A stretch of 16,935 nt of DNA from Candidatus Woesearchaeota archaeon (GTDB lineage: Archaea; Nanobdellota; Nanobdellia; SCGC-AAA011-G17; JACQNH01), in contig JACQNH010000019.1 of the NCBI GenBank assembly GCA_016203175.1, forward strand, positions 1-16,935. Direction: 5' to 3'. A program made the position numbers and the translations under genes. Below are positions 6,006 through 13,729 of the stretch, piece by piece; positions within the stretch are counted from its first letter, which is position 1; each line of letters begins with the position of its first letter. The notes beneath the pieces are model-generated. The model did not search any database. It worked only from the letters and a program-made list of their open reading frames with translations, and was not told the DNA's origin.

Positions 6006-6791
6006 ATGGAACTAGTCGATATTTTTTATAATAGCGATGTTAATCGTATTGTTGAAAGACTTTTTAAAAATAATAATCATGGTGAAAGAGAAGATAGAGT
6101 TAGATCTGTTTCTGATATAGCTTTAATTTTGGACGATGAAATTAATAGGGCGGGTTATAATAGATTAAATAGGGAGGAGGTATTAAATTATTTTAAATCA
6201 CAACGGAGTTTAAAATTAGATGTTTTATTAAGTTCTGTTAAACTATTTAAGAGGGTTGAGTTTTGGAATCCTTTATTTGAGAAGAGGAATAAACAAGATG
6301 AAAATTATGTTAATGGTGTTGTAAGATTTTTATTTTATTATTCTTTGAAACAAGGGACTAATTTGGATATTGATACTGATGTTTCTAGAATCTTTGGGGA
6401 TTTGATTGAATCTTTTGATTGTTTGGTAGGGAGAAATGTTGATCTTTATGCTGGTAAATCCACTGATATTGGGATAGAGATTAACAGAGGAGATAATAAT
6501 TCTAAAAATGGTGGTAATGTTAAAAGGATTAGGTCTCGGCTGTCGCGTAAATTAAATCATTATACTTTAGGTGGTTTGTTAAATGTTATTGGTAAATATG
6601 CTTTAGAAAATTCTGAAGAAGGATATCCTCGATATAAACAGTCTAATAAAGCAATAAAATTTGTAATGAAAAAGGATAATGAAAGAAGGGTTGAAGAGTA
6701 TGGTGACTTTTCTATCAGTGATATGGTGTTTGATTTTAATGGAAGATTTTTTGATTTATATGAAAACCCAAGAAATAGGAACAGTGGATGA
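6006..6791 (+). CDS. Uncharacterised 261-residue protein
   Basis: Not recognised. It is soluble by composition (no hydrophobic helix), rich in Arg, Asn and Asp, with a helical N-terminal part (about 1-90), a middle stretch with two short acidic motifs (TNLDIDTDVSRIFGDLIE) and a basic segment NVKRIRSRLSRKLNHY near 175-190 that could contact nucleic acid. It has its own TATA box and start without a ribosome binding site. Codon use resembles the housekeeping genes on its left more than the transposase on its right. It is probably a lineage-specific protein. Confidence 0.7.
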   Translation: MELVDIFYNSDVNRIVERLFKNNNHGEREDRVRSVSDIALILDDEINRAGYNRLNREEVLNYFKSQRSLKLDVLLSSVKLFKRVEFWNPLFEKRNKQDENYVNGVVRFLFYYSLKQGTNLDIDTDVSRIFGDLIESFDCLVGRNVDLYAGKSTDIGIEINRGDNNSKNGGNVKRIRSRLSRKLNHYTLGGLLNVIGKYALENSEEGYPRYKQSNKAIKFVMKKDNERRVEEYGDFSISDMVFDFNGRFFDLYENPRNRNSG

Positions 6792-6890
6792 GAAAGTAAA
6801 ATAAATTAATGAGAATAACCTTCTTTAAAGAGTATTTCAATAATAATTTCCACCTGGCTTTTTAAAGAAATTCAAAAAAACGATAAATTA

Positions 6891-6901
6891 AAGAAAAAAA
6901 T
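6891..6901 (-). terminator. Possible U-run terminator after the transposase unit
   Basis: On the minus strand a run of seven T (plus 6894-6900) follows about 15 bases after the last small frame. Archaeal transcription commonly ends at such runs; no hairpin is needed. Confidence 0.3.
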
Positions 6902-6915
6902 ATTGGGTTTCCACC

Positions 6916-7008
6916 TTAGATAAAATAATTAATTAGTTTTATGATTACTAAAACCCAGATAATAATATCAAAAATAATTAAAAATTTATTCCATTTCTTG
7001 TATTTCAT
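6916..7008 (-). CDS. 30-residue hydrophobic peptide overlapping the transposase stop
   Basis: ATG 7008 shares ATGA with the transposase TGA, and the frame encodes a basic start (MKYKKWNK) followed by one transmembrane helix (FLIIFDIIIWVLVIIKLI). The overlap suggests translational coupling, but a peptide this short in AT-rich DNA can arise by chance. Confidence 0.3.
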   Translation of the reverse strand: MKYKKWNKFLIIFDIIIWVLVIIKLINYFI

Positions 7009-8576
7009 GTCATCTCACCTCCTGGATTCTCATATTCTGCAAGATAAAGAACAATGGTGAATAGTTTTGAAGTTATAATCGGCTTATCCTTGATTCTTCC
7101 ATACAATGTTAGAGAGATGCAAATATTGACCAAGACCCATAAGTTGTATAAGCAAACTGAGAACAAAAAATAAAATAACCTAATGCAATAATTCTTTGAA
7201 GTTGTTTTCGCCTTGAAATCATTGTCAATTTGCCTGTAGCCTGTTTCAATGCCCCATCTTTTGCCATACCACTCGTAAAGGTAATGAGCTAATTGTTCCT
7301 GGATTCTGAAATTGGTGATAAATGCCCTCTTGATGCCGTCTTCATCGTCTATAAGGACTAAATTCACTAACGCCTTTTCTTTCTTGCCTATCTCAAAATT
7401 CTCAATTATCCTTGATTTACAGTCTATTGATTTCTCAAACCACTCTTTTACAGTCTTACTCCTGATCTTTGGCATGACAAATTTGACTTTATTGGCTTTT
7501 AGGACATTAATGACTTTAGACTTATCAAAACCCCTGTCCAAGTAAACCTTGTCTATGCTTATTTTCTCTTTTGCCTTGGTTATTATTTCATTAACCAAAT
7601 CTTCTAAATTGTCTAGTTTATGAATTGGAATAACATCTAACGTGAATCTCCTGCCAGCCACAACTATTGCAGATGTTAAAAATTGATAGAAGTGGGTTGT
7701 TCCAAATTCATGCTTGCTTTCTGTCACCCATTGATCTGACTTATCACCATAATAAGGGATTTTGTGCGTATCAATTGCTATGTCTAATTTTCTCCTATTC
7801 AATAAATTGTAATTCTTTTTTGAGAAATTGAAGATTATGCTGAATATCTTTTCAAACATTTGCTTTACTTGATCAATGCTCCTGAATTTGTTAAAATGAT
7901 AAAGCATTGTCCAACTGCTAGGGCATTTTGAATCTGGATTCAGTTCCTGGAATGTAACAGAACCGTCATGAGTGAAATCATGCGAGTAAGCAACATGGAC
8001 TAAAACATTCAGCAGATCTTTTATAGTGAACTTTCCATTTTCCTTGATTTTAATTTCAACTTGAGGATAAATTAATTTCTTGATTAATCTCACTGCTTCT
8101 TTTAAAGCTCTTTTTTCTTCTTTTGCATTATTTTTCTTATTGATTACTTTTTCAACTATTTCCAGATCCAAAAGAACGCCTTGATGCGTGGCTGTCTTTA
8201 AGATTAATGCTACTATAGGTTCTAATAAGCTTAGATTTTCTTTTCCTATCTTGTTTTTGAGGAACTTGTTGAATGCTTGTTTTGTTGGAAGTTGTAATCT
8301 ATTTTCAGCATCTTTGTAAAATCCAAGGTTGAGCGCATCTTCCTGATTTTGATTCAATATCATTAGTGCCTTGTTGTGGAAGTTGATTCCCTTTATTCTT
8401 TTCCATAAATGTAGCTTAATCAGGCTTTCTGGAGTGAATATTGATTTTCTTTGTTCTATTTTAATTGGCAACTCTAGCTTTGATAAAATAAAAGAAACCT
8501 TAACCCACTTTCGATTAAGGCTATCAAAAAGGTTTTTAAGTTCGTTCTCTATTCTAGCTACTACAGAGTTTGTCAT
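7005..8576 (-). CDS. IS4-superfamily DDE transposase
   Basis: A 523-residue transposase that cuts and joins DNA ends. The catalytic triad is visible: first D in LDIAIDTHKIPYYG (residue 269), second D in KVYLDRGFD (347), and E in KRWGIETGY (444), within the Y-x2-R-x3-E pattern of IS4 transposases. The IDTHKIPYYG and VYLDRGF blocks match archaeal members with a long (about 250-residue) helical N-terminal region. The frame extends to a TTG at 8597, but ATG 8576 is preferred. It appears full length with no stop or frameshift. Parts look richer in C and G than flanking genes, in keeping with transfer. Which IS subfamily it belongs to is not certain. Confidence 0.85.
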   Translation of the reverse strand: MTNSVVARIENELKNLFDSLNRKWVKVSFILSKLELPIKIEQRKSIFTPESLIKLHLWKRIKGINFHNKALMILNQNQEDALNLGFYKDAENRLQLPTKQAFNKFLKNKIGKENLSLLEPIVALILKTATHQGVLLDLEIVEKVINKKNNAKEEKRALKEAVRLIKKLIYPQVEIKIKENGKFTIKDLLNVLVHVAYSHDFTHDGSVTFQELNPDSKCPSSWTMLYHFNKFRSIDQVKQMFEKIFSIIFNFSKKNYNLLNRRKLDIAIDTHKIPYYGDKSDQWVTESKHEFGTTHFYQFLTSAIVVAGRRFTLDVIPIHKLDNLEDLVNEIITKAKEKISIDKVYLDRGFDKSKVINVLKANKVKFVMPKIRSKTVKEWFEKSIDCKSRIIENFEIGKKEKALVNLVLIDDEDGIKRAFITNFRIQEQLAHYLYEWYGKRWGIETGYRQIDNDFKAKTTSKNYCIRLFYFLFSVCLYNLWVLVNICISLTLYGRIKDKPIITSKLFTIVLYLAEYENPGGEMT

Positions 8577-8594
8577 TTGCGTGCGGACTCTGAA

Positions 8595-8622
8595 CAAGGA
8601 TAGGCCTAGTGCCTATTCCTTG
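8595..8622 (-). promoter_or_regulatory. Strong hairpin between the zinc-knuckle gene and the transposase
   Basis: CAAGGATAGGC and its complement (GCCTATTCCTTG, one bulged A) form an 11-bp stem with a 5-base loop. On the minus-strand mRNA it spans the last codons and stop of the upstream gene and ends about 19 bases before the transposase ATG. It could act as an attenuator limiting transposase expression; this is inferred. Confidence 0.45.
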
Positions 8623-8761
8623 CATTTTCCATTTGTATATCTGCAATAGCTTCCCAAACACTTCTTAAGTTCAGGTAAATATCTCTATGCTCGTCACAAA
8701 GAACATTACCTAAAAATCTGTCATAAATGCCTGGTTTTTTGCAGTATTTACAGAGTTTCAT
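8606..8761 (-). CDS. Small zinc-knuckle protein upstream of the transposase
   Basis: A 51-residue protein with CKYC at residues 4-7 and LCDEH near 21-25, a C-x2-C ... C-x2-H set that should bind one zinc ion, followed by an amphipathic helix (YLNLRSVWEAIADIQ). The start ATG 8761 has an excellent ribosome binding site (GGAGGTGA, minus strand, 8766-8773) and a TATA box (8812-8822), giving a leader of about 30 bases. It lies about 30 bases upstream of the transposase ATG on the same strand. It may be an accessory or regulatory protein of the element, or a host gene whose promoter the transposase uses. Confidence 0.65.
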   Translation of the reverse strand: MKLCKYCKKPGIYDRFLGNVLCDEHRDIYLNLRSVWEAIADIQMENARNRH

Positions 8762-8780
8762 TATTTCACCTCCGTTTGTT

Positions 8781-8862
8781 ATTTACCAATTATATTGTTA
8801 AATAGTCATACTAATATATAAATATTATTGTTATTCATAATATATCTTGTTAATTGGTAAAT
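8781..8862. repeat. 12-bp inverted repeat between divergent promoters
   Basis: ATTTACCAATTA (8781-8792) and its exact complement TAATTGGTAAAT (8851-8862) face each other across 58 bases, in the gap between the divergent zinc-knuckle (8761) and winged-helix (8909) genes. The left arm falls where the minus transcript should start; the right arm is just upstream of the plus TATA box. This placement suits paired operators for a dimeric regulator. It could also mark an element end. Confidence 0.45.
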
Positions 8863-8877
8863 TTAATTGATAGATAG

Positions 8878-8886
8878 CTATAAATA
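8878..8886 (+). promoter_or_regulatory. TATA box of the GmrSD-like operon
   Basis: CTATAAATA is centred about 27 bases before ATG 8909. Confidence 0.5.
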
Positions 8887-8908
8887 TAACTTCTTCTAAA
8901 TAGGATCT

Positions 8909-9169
8909 ATGGAAACAAACCCTTTACCTAAATGGATAATGAAAAAATACGCTCTATTATGGCAAAAGCTTCAAGATAAAGAATTTACGTATAAAGATGT
9001 TGTAGATTTATTTAAAGATGAAAATATTAATGTAATTAGAACAATGATCTCCCAATTAAGAAAAAATGGTTGGTTGACCTTTATCCCGGATCAGAATGAC
9101 TCAAGAAAGAGAATTTATAAACTTAAAAGTCCTGAGCAGGCTGTAAAAGAAATAAAGGATAAAAAATGA
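8909..9169 (+). CDS. Winged-helix protein coupled to the GmrSD-like gene
   Basis: An 86-residue single-domain winged helix: helix EFTYKDVVDLFK, recognition-type helix INVIRTMISQLRKNG (about 46-60), then the wing WLTFIPDQNDSRKRIYKL. It lacks any enzymatic motif and may repress its own operon, perhaps through the inverted repeat at 8781-8862, or serve as a DNA-reading subunit. Its TGA overlaps the next gene's ATG (9166), so the two are made together. Confidence 0.7.
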   Translation: METNPLPKWIMKKYALLWQKLQDKEFTYKDVVDLFKDENINVIRTMISQLRKNGWLTFIPDQNDSRKRIYKLKSPEQAVKEIKDKK

Positions 9170-12100
9170 TAACAAAAGACTACAAGCAAAAGATTAAGGA
9201 TATTTTAACTCAGTTTAGAGAGTATCTTCAAACAGATGAAACTAAAGAACATCTTGAAACAATGAAGAAAGAAAAGATAGAAGTTCAAAATATAATGAAT
9301 AAACTTTCTAAAACAGATAATAAAACTGCAGAATTTACAGAATGGGTTTTATATGGTCTTTTACCTTATTCAAAAACAAAAGTTGCAAAGAGAGTAAGTT
9401 TATTCCCTTCATTTATGAATATTAAATTATTCTTTAAAGACTATAGTTATACAGATAAAGAGTGGAATTTGCTAGCCAATAAGATATTTAATTTATGTAG
9501 GAATTTTCAGAATGATCCTAAAAATTTATCACAATTAATTGAAGAGTTTACAAAAGACAAATATAGTAGAAGATTGCAATGTGGTTCAATCACCCCCATT
9601 TTATTTTGCTTAAATGACAAGTATCCTGTTGTAAATAATATAACTATAAGAACATATAGAAGTATAAGTCTTATTTTAGGGCATAATGAAAAATTATCTC
9701 AAAAACTAGATGAATATCCAGATAATATTAAGAAATTAAAACTACTTACAGAAGATTTAGGAGAAGCTACTCTAAAAAGTCAGGATTATTTTGATTTATT
9801 CTGCTGGTGGTATGACTCCGAGATATTAAGTGAAGAAAGAAGAGCCGTTAAGGAAGAAGCTGAAGAAGGAGAGAATATTATTGAACAGGAAGAAGAAATT
9901 AAATCTGAAGAAGTAAATATTAAGGAATTTGTAGAAAAAGTTGATCTAGAAAAATCTTTTGATTTTGTGCCACATTCTTTAGGAGATCCGCAGAGGATAA
10001 AAATAAATCAAATTATCTTAAATGCATCTAAAAGTAAGTGGGTATTGCCTCATTTTCAGAGATATTTTGACTGGAATAAAAATGATGTTAAGGAATTTTG
10101 GGAATCAATCTTTAGTGATTATTATGTAGGCTCATTTTTATTATGGGATACAGAAAGAAGTCCAGAATTAGGTATTCAGCCAATTTTAGGTGTAATAAAA
10201 ACTGAGGAAGAACTTAAACCAGAGGCGATAATTTTAGATGGACAACAAAGAATAACTTCTTTATATTATGCGATTAAAGCACCTAAATTCTCTCTTAGAG
10301 GAAGTAAAGAACAATTGTATTATTACATTAATTTTAACTCTTATTTTAACAAAAACTCCCAGAATGGAGTTATAGAGATTCATGCGAGGAAATTGCCAGA
10401 AGAAGAATCTTTCAGAAAAATGCTGTTTCCTCTTTATCAATTAGAAAAATATGATGAATGGGTAAATAAATTTGAAGACTTTCTTTTAGCTCAATTTCAA
10501 AATTCTGAGAAGGTTAGAAAGATAAGAAGAATAATAGATAAGAAACTAAGGCACATGTGGGAAGGTTTTGAGATTCCCTATGTTGCACTTCCAGAAAGTA
10601 TGCAATTAGAGCAGGTTACAGATATATTCGAGAGTATAAACACAAAAGGTAAATTGCTTAGCGTATTTGATTTGTTAATAGCTAGACTATACAAATATAA
10701 TATTGAATTAAAGAAAATGTGGGATGCCACATTAAAAAACTATCCGAATATTCTTAGATATTCAAAGAGTATTTCTAAGATGCCTATTTACATTCTTCAG
10801 GCTATGTCGCTATTGTATGAAAAAAATAGTTCATGCAAAAGAAAAGAGATTCTAGATATTTATTCTAATACTTATGAGGATTCTGATAAGGATTTTGAGG
10901 AAGATTGGGATGACATTTCTGAATATATGAATAACGCAATAGAAAAATTAGAAAATATGAGAGACGGATTTGGAGTAAAAGATGAAAAGGAACTTCCGTT
11001 TGCACCGATTATTCCTGTATTAACTGCTTTATTGAAAACCATAGACACTCAAAGGAATAAAGCAGAATGTTATAAAAAATTAAATCAATGGTATTGGTCT
11101 GCTGTTTTTACTAATGCTTTCTCTCAAGCTGCGGATACACAAATGACTACTGATTTCAGAGATTTAAGGACATGGTTTGAAAATAATGGTGTAGTTCCGA
11201 GAACAATAATTCAGATGCATAGAGAAATTCCTGCATTGTATCTTAGGGAAATACAATCACAATCAAATGCGAAGTACAAGGGGGTTATATCTTTAATTGC
11301 TATTGAAGGAGCAAAAGATTTTGATACTTCACAAACTTTAGAAAATGCAAGGAATAATGATAAAGATCACATCTTCCCCAAATCGTTCAAATTTGGATTT
11401 GGCTCAAATAAATTCATTAATTCTATCTTGAATATGACTTGGATGTCAGATGAAACTAACAGAAAAATAAAGAGATACAAGAATCCATCTGTTTATGTTA
11501 AAGAATTCATTAAAGAAAAGTATGACGGAGAAGAAGATAAATTTATTAGAATATTAAAAACACATTTTGTTAACAAAAAAGCTTATGATTTGTTATTAGA
11601 AAATAATTTTGAAGATTTTTTATTAGAGAGGAATAATTTAATTTTATCAAAAATAAAGGAATTCACAGGTTATAATGATTCAGAAGCAGAAAGAACATTA
11701 ATCACTCCAGAGAACCCATTCACTAACAAATTAATCTTTTTGAATACATTAAACAAATGTGATGGCTATATTTATTGGGTAGATAAATACTTTTCAAAAA
11801 AAGGCTTAGAGTTGCTTTCTGAGACAGCTAATAATAAGATAAAAGAGATCAAAATTGTAATGTCAATAGAGAAAGCTGATGAAACTTTTAGATCTACTTT
11901 CAAGGATTTTAAAAAAGAGATGTCAAATAAGGGAATAACTTGTGAAATTAAAATTATAGTTGATTCAAAAATAAAGTCTTCTATTCACGATAGATTTATT
12001 GTTAGTAAATATGAAGCCTATAACATTCCGTCTCCAGATGTTATGGCAAGAGGGCAATTAAGCGAAATTTCAAAAAGTAATAACAGAGAAAATCTTTACA

Positions 12101-12204
12101 CTCAATTTAACAATTTATGGAAAAATAGCAGAGATATAATTCAAGATTGGAATAAAATAAAAGAGGTTTTAAATGAACAAAAAGAAACAAAACGATTATT
12201 ATGA
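9166..12204 (+). CDS. GmrSD-like (DUF262-DUF1524) nuclease with PLD-like C-terminus
   Basis: A 1012-residue fusion. Residues 1 to about 220 are helical and unassigned; a Glu-rich linker (about 222-252) follows. The DUF262/GmrS module has FQRYFDW (297-303) and DGQQRITS (358-365), the ParB-like nucleotide-hydrolysing motif. The DUF1524/GmrD module has DHIFPK (H735, P738) with Asn 756 and 765, an HNH-type nuclease site. GmrSD proteins are type IV enzymes cutting modified DNA, mainly glucosylated phage DNA. A further C-terminal region (about 860-1012) with CDGYIYWVDKYFSKKGLELL and HDRFIV (H941) resembles single-HKD PLD-like domains, with R in place of K. It overlaps the winged-helix gene upstream and a membrane-protein gene downstream. 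Confidence 0.85.
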   Translation: MITKDYKQKIKDILTQFREYLQTDETKEHLETMKKEKIEVQNIMNKLSKTDNKTAEFTEWVLYGLLPYSKTKVAKRVSLFPSFMNIKLFFKDYSYTDKEWNLLANKIFNLCRNFQNDPKNLSQLIEEFTKDKYSRRLQCGSITPILFCLNDKYPVVNNITIRTYRSISLILGHNEKLSQKLDEYPDNIKKLKLLTEDLGEATLKSQDYFDLFCWWYDSEILSEERRAVKEEAEEGENIIEQEEEIKSEEVNIKEFVEKVDLEKSFDFVPHSLGDPQRIKINQIILNASKSKWVLPHFQRYFDWNKNDVKEFWESIFSDYYVGSFLLWDTERSPELGIQPILGVIKTEEELKPEAIILDGQQRITSLYYAIKAPKFSLRGSKEQLYYYINFNSYFNKNSQNGVIEIHARKLPEEESFRKMLFPLYQLEKYDEWVNKFEDFLLAQFQNSEKVRKIRRIIDKKLRHMWEGFEIPYVALPESMQLEQVTDIFESINTKGKLLSVFDLLIARLYKYNIELKKMWDATLKNYPNILRYSKSISKMPIYILQAMSLLYEKNSSCKRKEILDIYSNTYEDSDKDFEEDWDDISEYMNNAIEKLENMRDGFGVKDEKELPFAPIIPVLTALLKTIDTQRNKAECYKKLNQWYWSAVFTNAFSQAADTQMTTDFRDLRTWFENNGVVPRTIIQMHREIPALYLREIQSQSNAKYKGVISLIAIEGAKDFDTSQTLENARNNDKDHIFPKSFKFGFGSNKFINSILNMTWMSDETNRKIKRYKNPSVYVKEFIKEKYDGEEDKFIRILKTHFVNKKAYDLLLENNFEDFLLERNNLILSKIKEFTGYNDSEAERTLITPENPFTNKLIFLNTLNKCDGYIYWVDKYFSKKGLELLSETANNKIKEIKIVMSIEKADETFRSTFKDFKKEMSNKGITCEIKIIVDSKIKSSIHDRFIVSKYEAYNIPSPDVMARGQLSEISKSNNRENLYTQFNNLWKNSRDIIQDWNKIKEVLNEQKETKRLL

Positions 12205-12724
12205 AAGAATTTATCAAATAATTTGGAACCAATACAGATTATTCTATGAAGAAATTTCTCGTTATGATACGAAATTTCAGCTTTTCCTAGCATTTTTTGG
12301 TATAATTACCTTTGTTTATTTTGATTTGGAATTAAATAAAGTGCCTTATAATAATTATTTATTCTTTGGTTATGTCTTAGCTATGCTAATTTGTTTATAT
12401 CAAATGATACCAAGAAAAATGTGGTTTACATTAATAAAACAAGATAAAATAGAAAAGATAAACAAAGTAGAGGATGCTTATAAATTAGTTAAAGATGACA
12501 TATTTGGAGTAGGATTCCATATAAGTCGTTGTATAACCAACAAGCAAATATCTTTAATATTATTAATCAATTTAACTATAATTACTTCAGCTTTAATTTT
12601 GATTAATTATTTTTGTTTTGTCGGAGGTAAAGGTTCATCAATTTTAACATCCTTAATAGCTATCTTAAGTTTAATCACAATAAACTACTTTTATAATAAA
12701 GAGTACATGAAAAATAATTTGTAA
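12173..12724 (+). CDS. Four-helix membrane protein of the GmrSD-like operon
   Basis: A 183-residue membrane protein. Two hydrophobic hairpins are visible: LFLAFFGIITFVYF with FFGYVLAMLICLYQM (about 40-80), then after a charged cytoplasmic loop of about 45 residues ISLILLINLTIITSALILI with LTSLIAILSLITINYF. The N-terminus is soluble and helical (NDYYERIYQIIWNQYRLF). Two TM hairpins around a cytoplasmic helix resemble SLATT-like and other small membrane effectors of prokaryotic defence systems, but no family is proven. The start lies 32 bases inside the nuclease gene, so translation is likely coupled. It may be an abortive-infection effector or a separate subunit. Confidence 0.65.
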   Translation: MNKKKQNDYYERIYQIIWNQYRLFYEEISRYDTKFQLFLAFFGIITFVYFDLELNKVPYNNYLFFGYVLAMLICLYQMIPRKMWFTLIKQDKIEKINKVEDAYKLVKDDIFGVGFHISRCITNKQISLILLINLTIITSALILINYFCFVGGKGSSILTSLIAILSLITINYFYNKEYMKNNL

Positions 12725-13061
12725 AATAACAACCTACACTCTCTCACCATCATCACTCGCATTCAACTTAAGAATCATCACCCGTTATTGCGACAGAGAG
12801 CAAAAATTTAATATAGATAATGTTGAACAAATTTATATACAACATGAGGGTAGGAATAGAATAAACAATAGTGTAAGAAATGTTAAAAAATCTTGGCAAG
12901 ATAACTTACCACTCTATTTTATTATTACCGTATTAATTACAGTAATAGTAGCTAATATTGAGGGTTCTATAAAATCCATTAACGATAGTAGTGTTGTTGA
13001 ACCGCAAGTTATCTCTAATACAACCCGAAAATCTAAGAAAAAAAACAGAAAGTTTTTATAG
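12723..13061 (+). pseudogene. Remnant of a single-helix membrane protein gene
   Basis: This gene-free gap holds a frame open from about 12723 to TAG 13059-13061 with no ATG, GTG or TTG start. Its latter part reads like protein: charged helix (NSVRNVKKSWQDN), a transmembrane segment (LPLYFIITVLITVIVANI) and a basic tail (TTRKSKKKNRKF). The first 80 bases are C-rich and read poorly, as if the 5' end had been replaced. It is taken as a broken gene, or chance. Bases 13062-13126 hold the restriction gene's promoter. Confidence 0.35.
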
Positions 13062-13096
13062 AATGGTGTTAGTTTGTGTATAATTGGTGGTAATGA

Positions 13097-13104
13097 TATA
13101 TAAA
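13097..13104 (+). promoter_or_regulatory. TATA box of the restriction endonuclease gene
   Basis: TATATAAA is centred about 26 bases before ATG 13127. The box is flanked by two copies of TTTGTGTATA, starting near 13074 and 13106, which might be a regulator site. Confidence 0.55.
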
Positions 13105-13126
13105 ATTTGTGTATATTTAAGTAGTT

Positions 13127-13729
13127 ATGGGGAGCAAAGACCTAAGAAAGAGAGACACTTGGCAAGATTATAGTGGATCTAATGCAGGAGTTGCGGAAAA
13201 GAGTTTCTATGAAGTATTTAAAGAATTATTTGAAGGGAGTAGTTTTAGAATAAGAAAAAAACCCCAAGAATTCAAGAATATTTACCTTGATGTAAAACTT
13301 GATAAAGATGTTTTAAAACAAATTTATAATGTACCAAAAGAGAAGATAAAGAAACATGGGATAGTCCCTGATTACGCTATAGATAATCTTGATACTAAAA
13401 AGACAATTTACATAGAAGTTAAAAGACAAGATGGATGGGTTGAAAGAAAACAGAGGAAAGCTGGTAGAGGCAATGCTCACGAAAGGTCCTGTAAATTCTT
13501 CACTCCCGGATTATTAGAAAAATTGAGAAAAAAAGGAAAAATTGGAAAGAAGCATTTACCTTTTTGGGTTGTTTTTCAAGGAGACATAACAAGAGATCCT
13601 TGCAGAGTTAGAGAAGTAACTTTGTGGTATGGAAAACATTCAGCACATTTTTTTATGTGGAGAAATCAGAAGAACATACCCCCTCTAATTGACCATTTTA
13701 ATAAGCATATTAAACAACTTTTACTTTAA
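13127..13729 (+). CDS. Type II restriction endonuclease, MunI/EcoRI family, predicted site CAATTG
   Basis: A 200-residue enzyme that cuts unmethylated target DNA. The PD-(D/E)xK centre is P81-D82 ... E97-V-K99, one residue off the D83/E98 pair known in MunI. GRGNAHER (113-120) is the recognition block shared by MunI and, as GNAxER, by EcoRI, which reads the AATT core. The length (MunI has about 202 residues) and the blocks IEVKRQDGWVE, SCKFFTPGLL, LPFWVVF and GDITRDP agree with MunI as I recall it, so cutting at C^AATTG is predicted. The outer base pair is inferred from overall similarity. Its 3' end overlaps that of the convergent methyltransferase by nine bases. Confidence 0.87.
   Translation: MGSKDLRKRDTWQDYSGSNAGVAEKSFYEVFKELFEGSSFRIRKKPQEFKNIYLDVKLDKDVLKQIYNVPKEKIKKHGIVPDYAIDNLDTKKTIYIEVKRQDGWVERKQRKAGRGNAHERSCKFFTPGLLEKLRKKGKIGKKHLPFWVVFQGDITRDPCRVREVTLWYGKHSAHFFMWRNQKNIPPLIDHFNKHIKQLLL

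Larger units (their letters stand above)
6916..8761 (-). mobile_element. Insertion-sequence-like unit
   Basis: An IS4-type transposase with a small upstream gene and a small downstream frame, all on one strand, between host-type genes and a defence island. I looked for terminal inverted repeats in 6792-6915 and 8762-8900 and found none that match each other, so the true ends and any target duplication are unknown; the limits given are those of the genes. Confidence 0.4.

Noticed and set aside
6792..6915. Terminal inverted repeat of the insertion sequence (TTTCCACCT occurs twice)
   Set aside because: The two copies are in direct orientation on the same side, and no matching inverted copy was found beyond 8762.
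7312..8649. Plus-strand frames opposite the transposase (7312-7545 and 8371-8649)
   Set aside because: The minus strand carries the DDE transposase with all catalytic blocks; these are antisense shadows.
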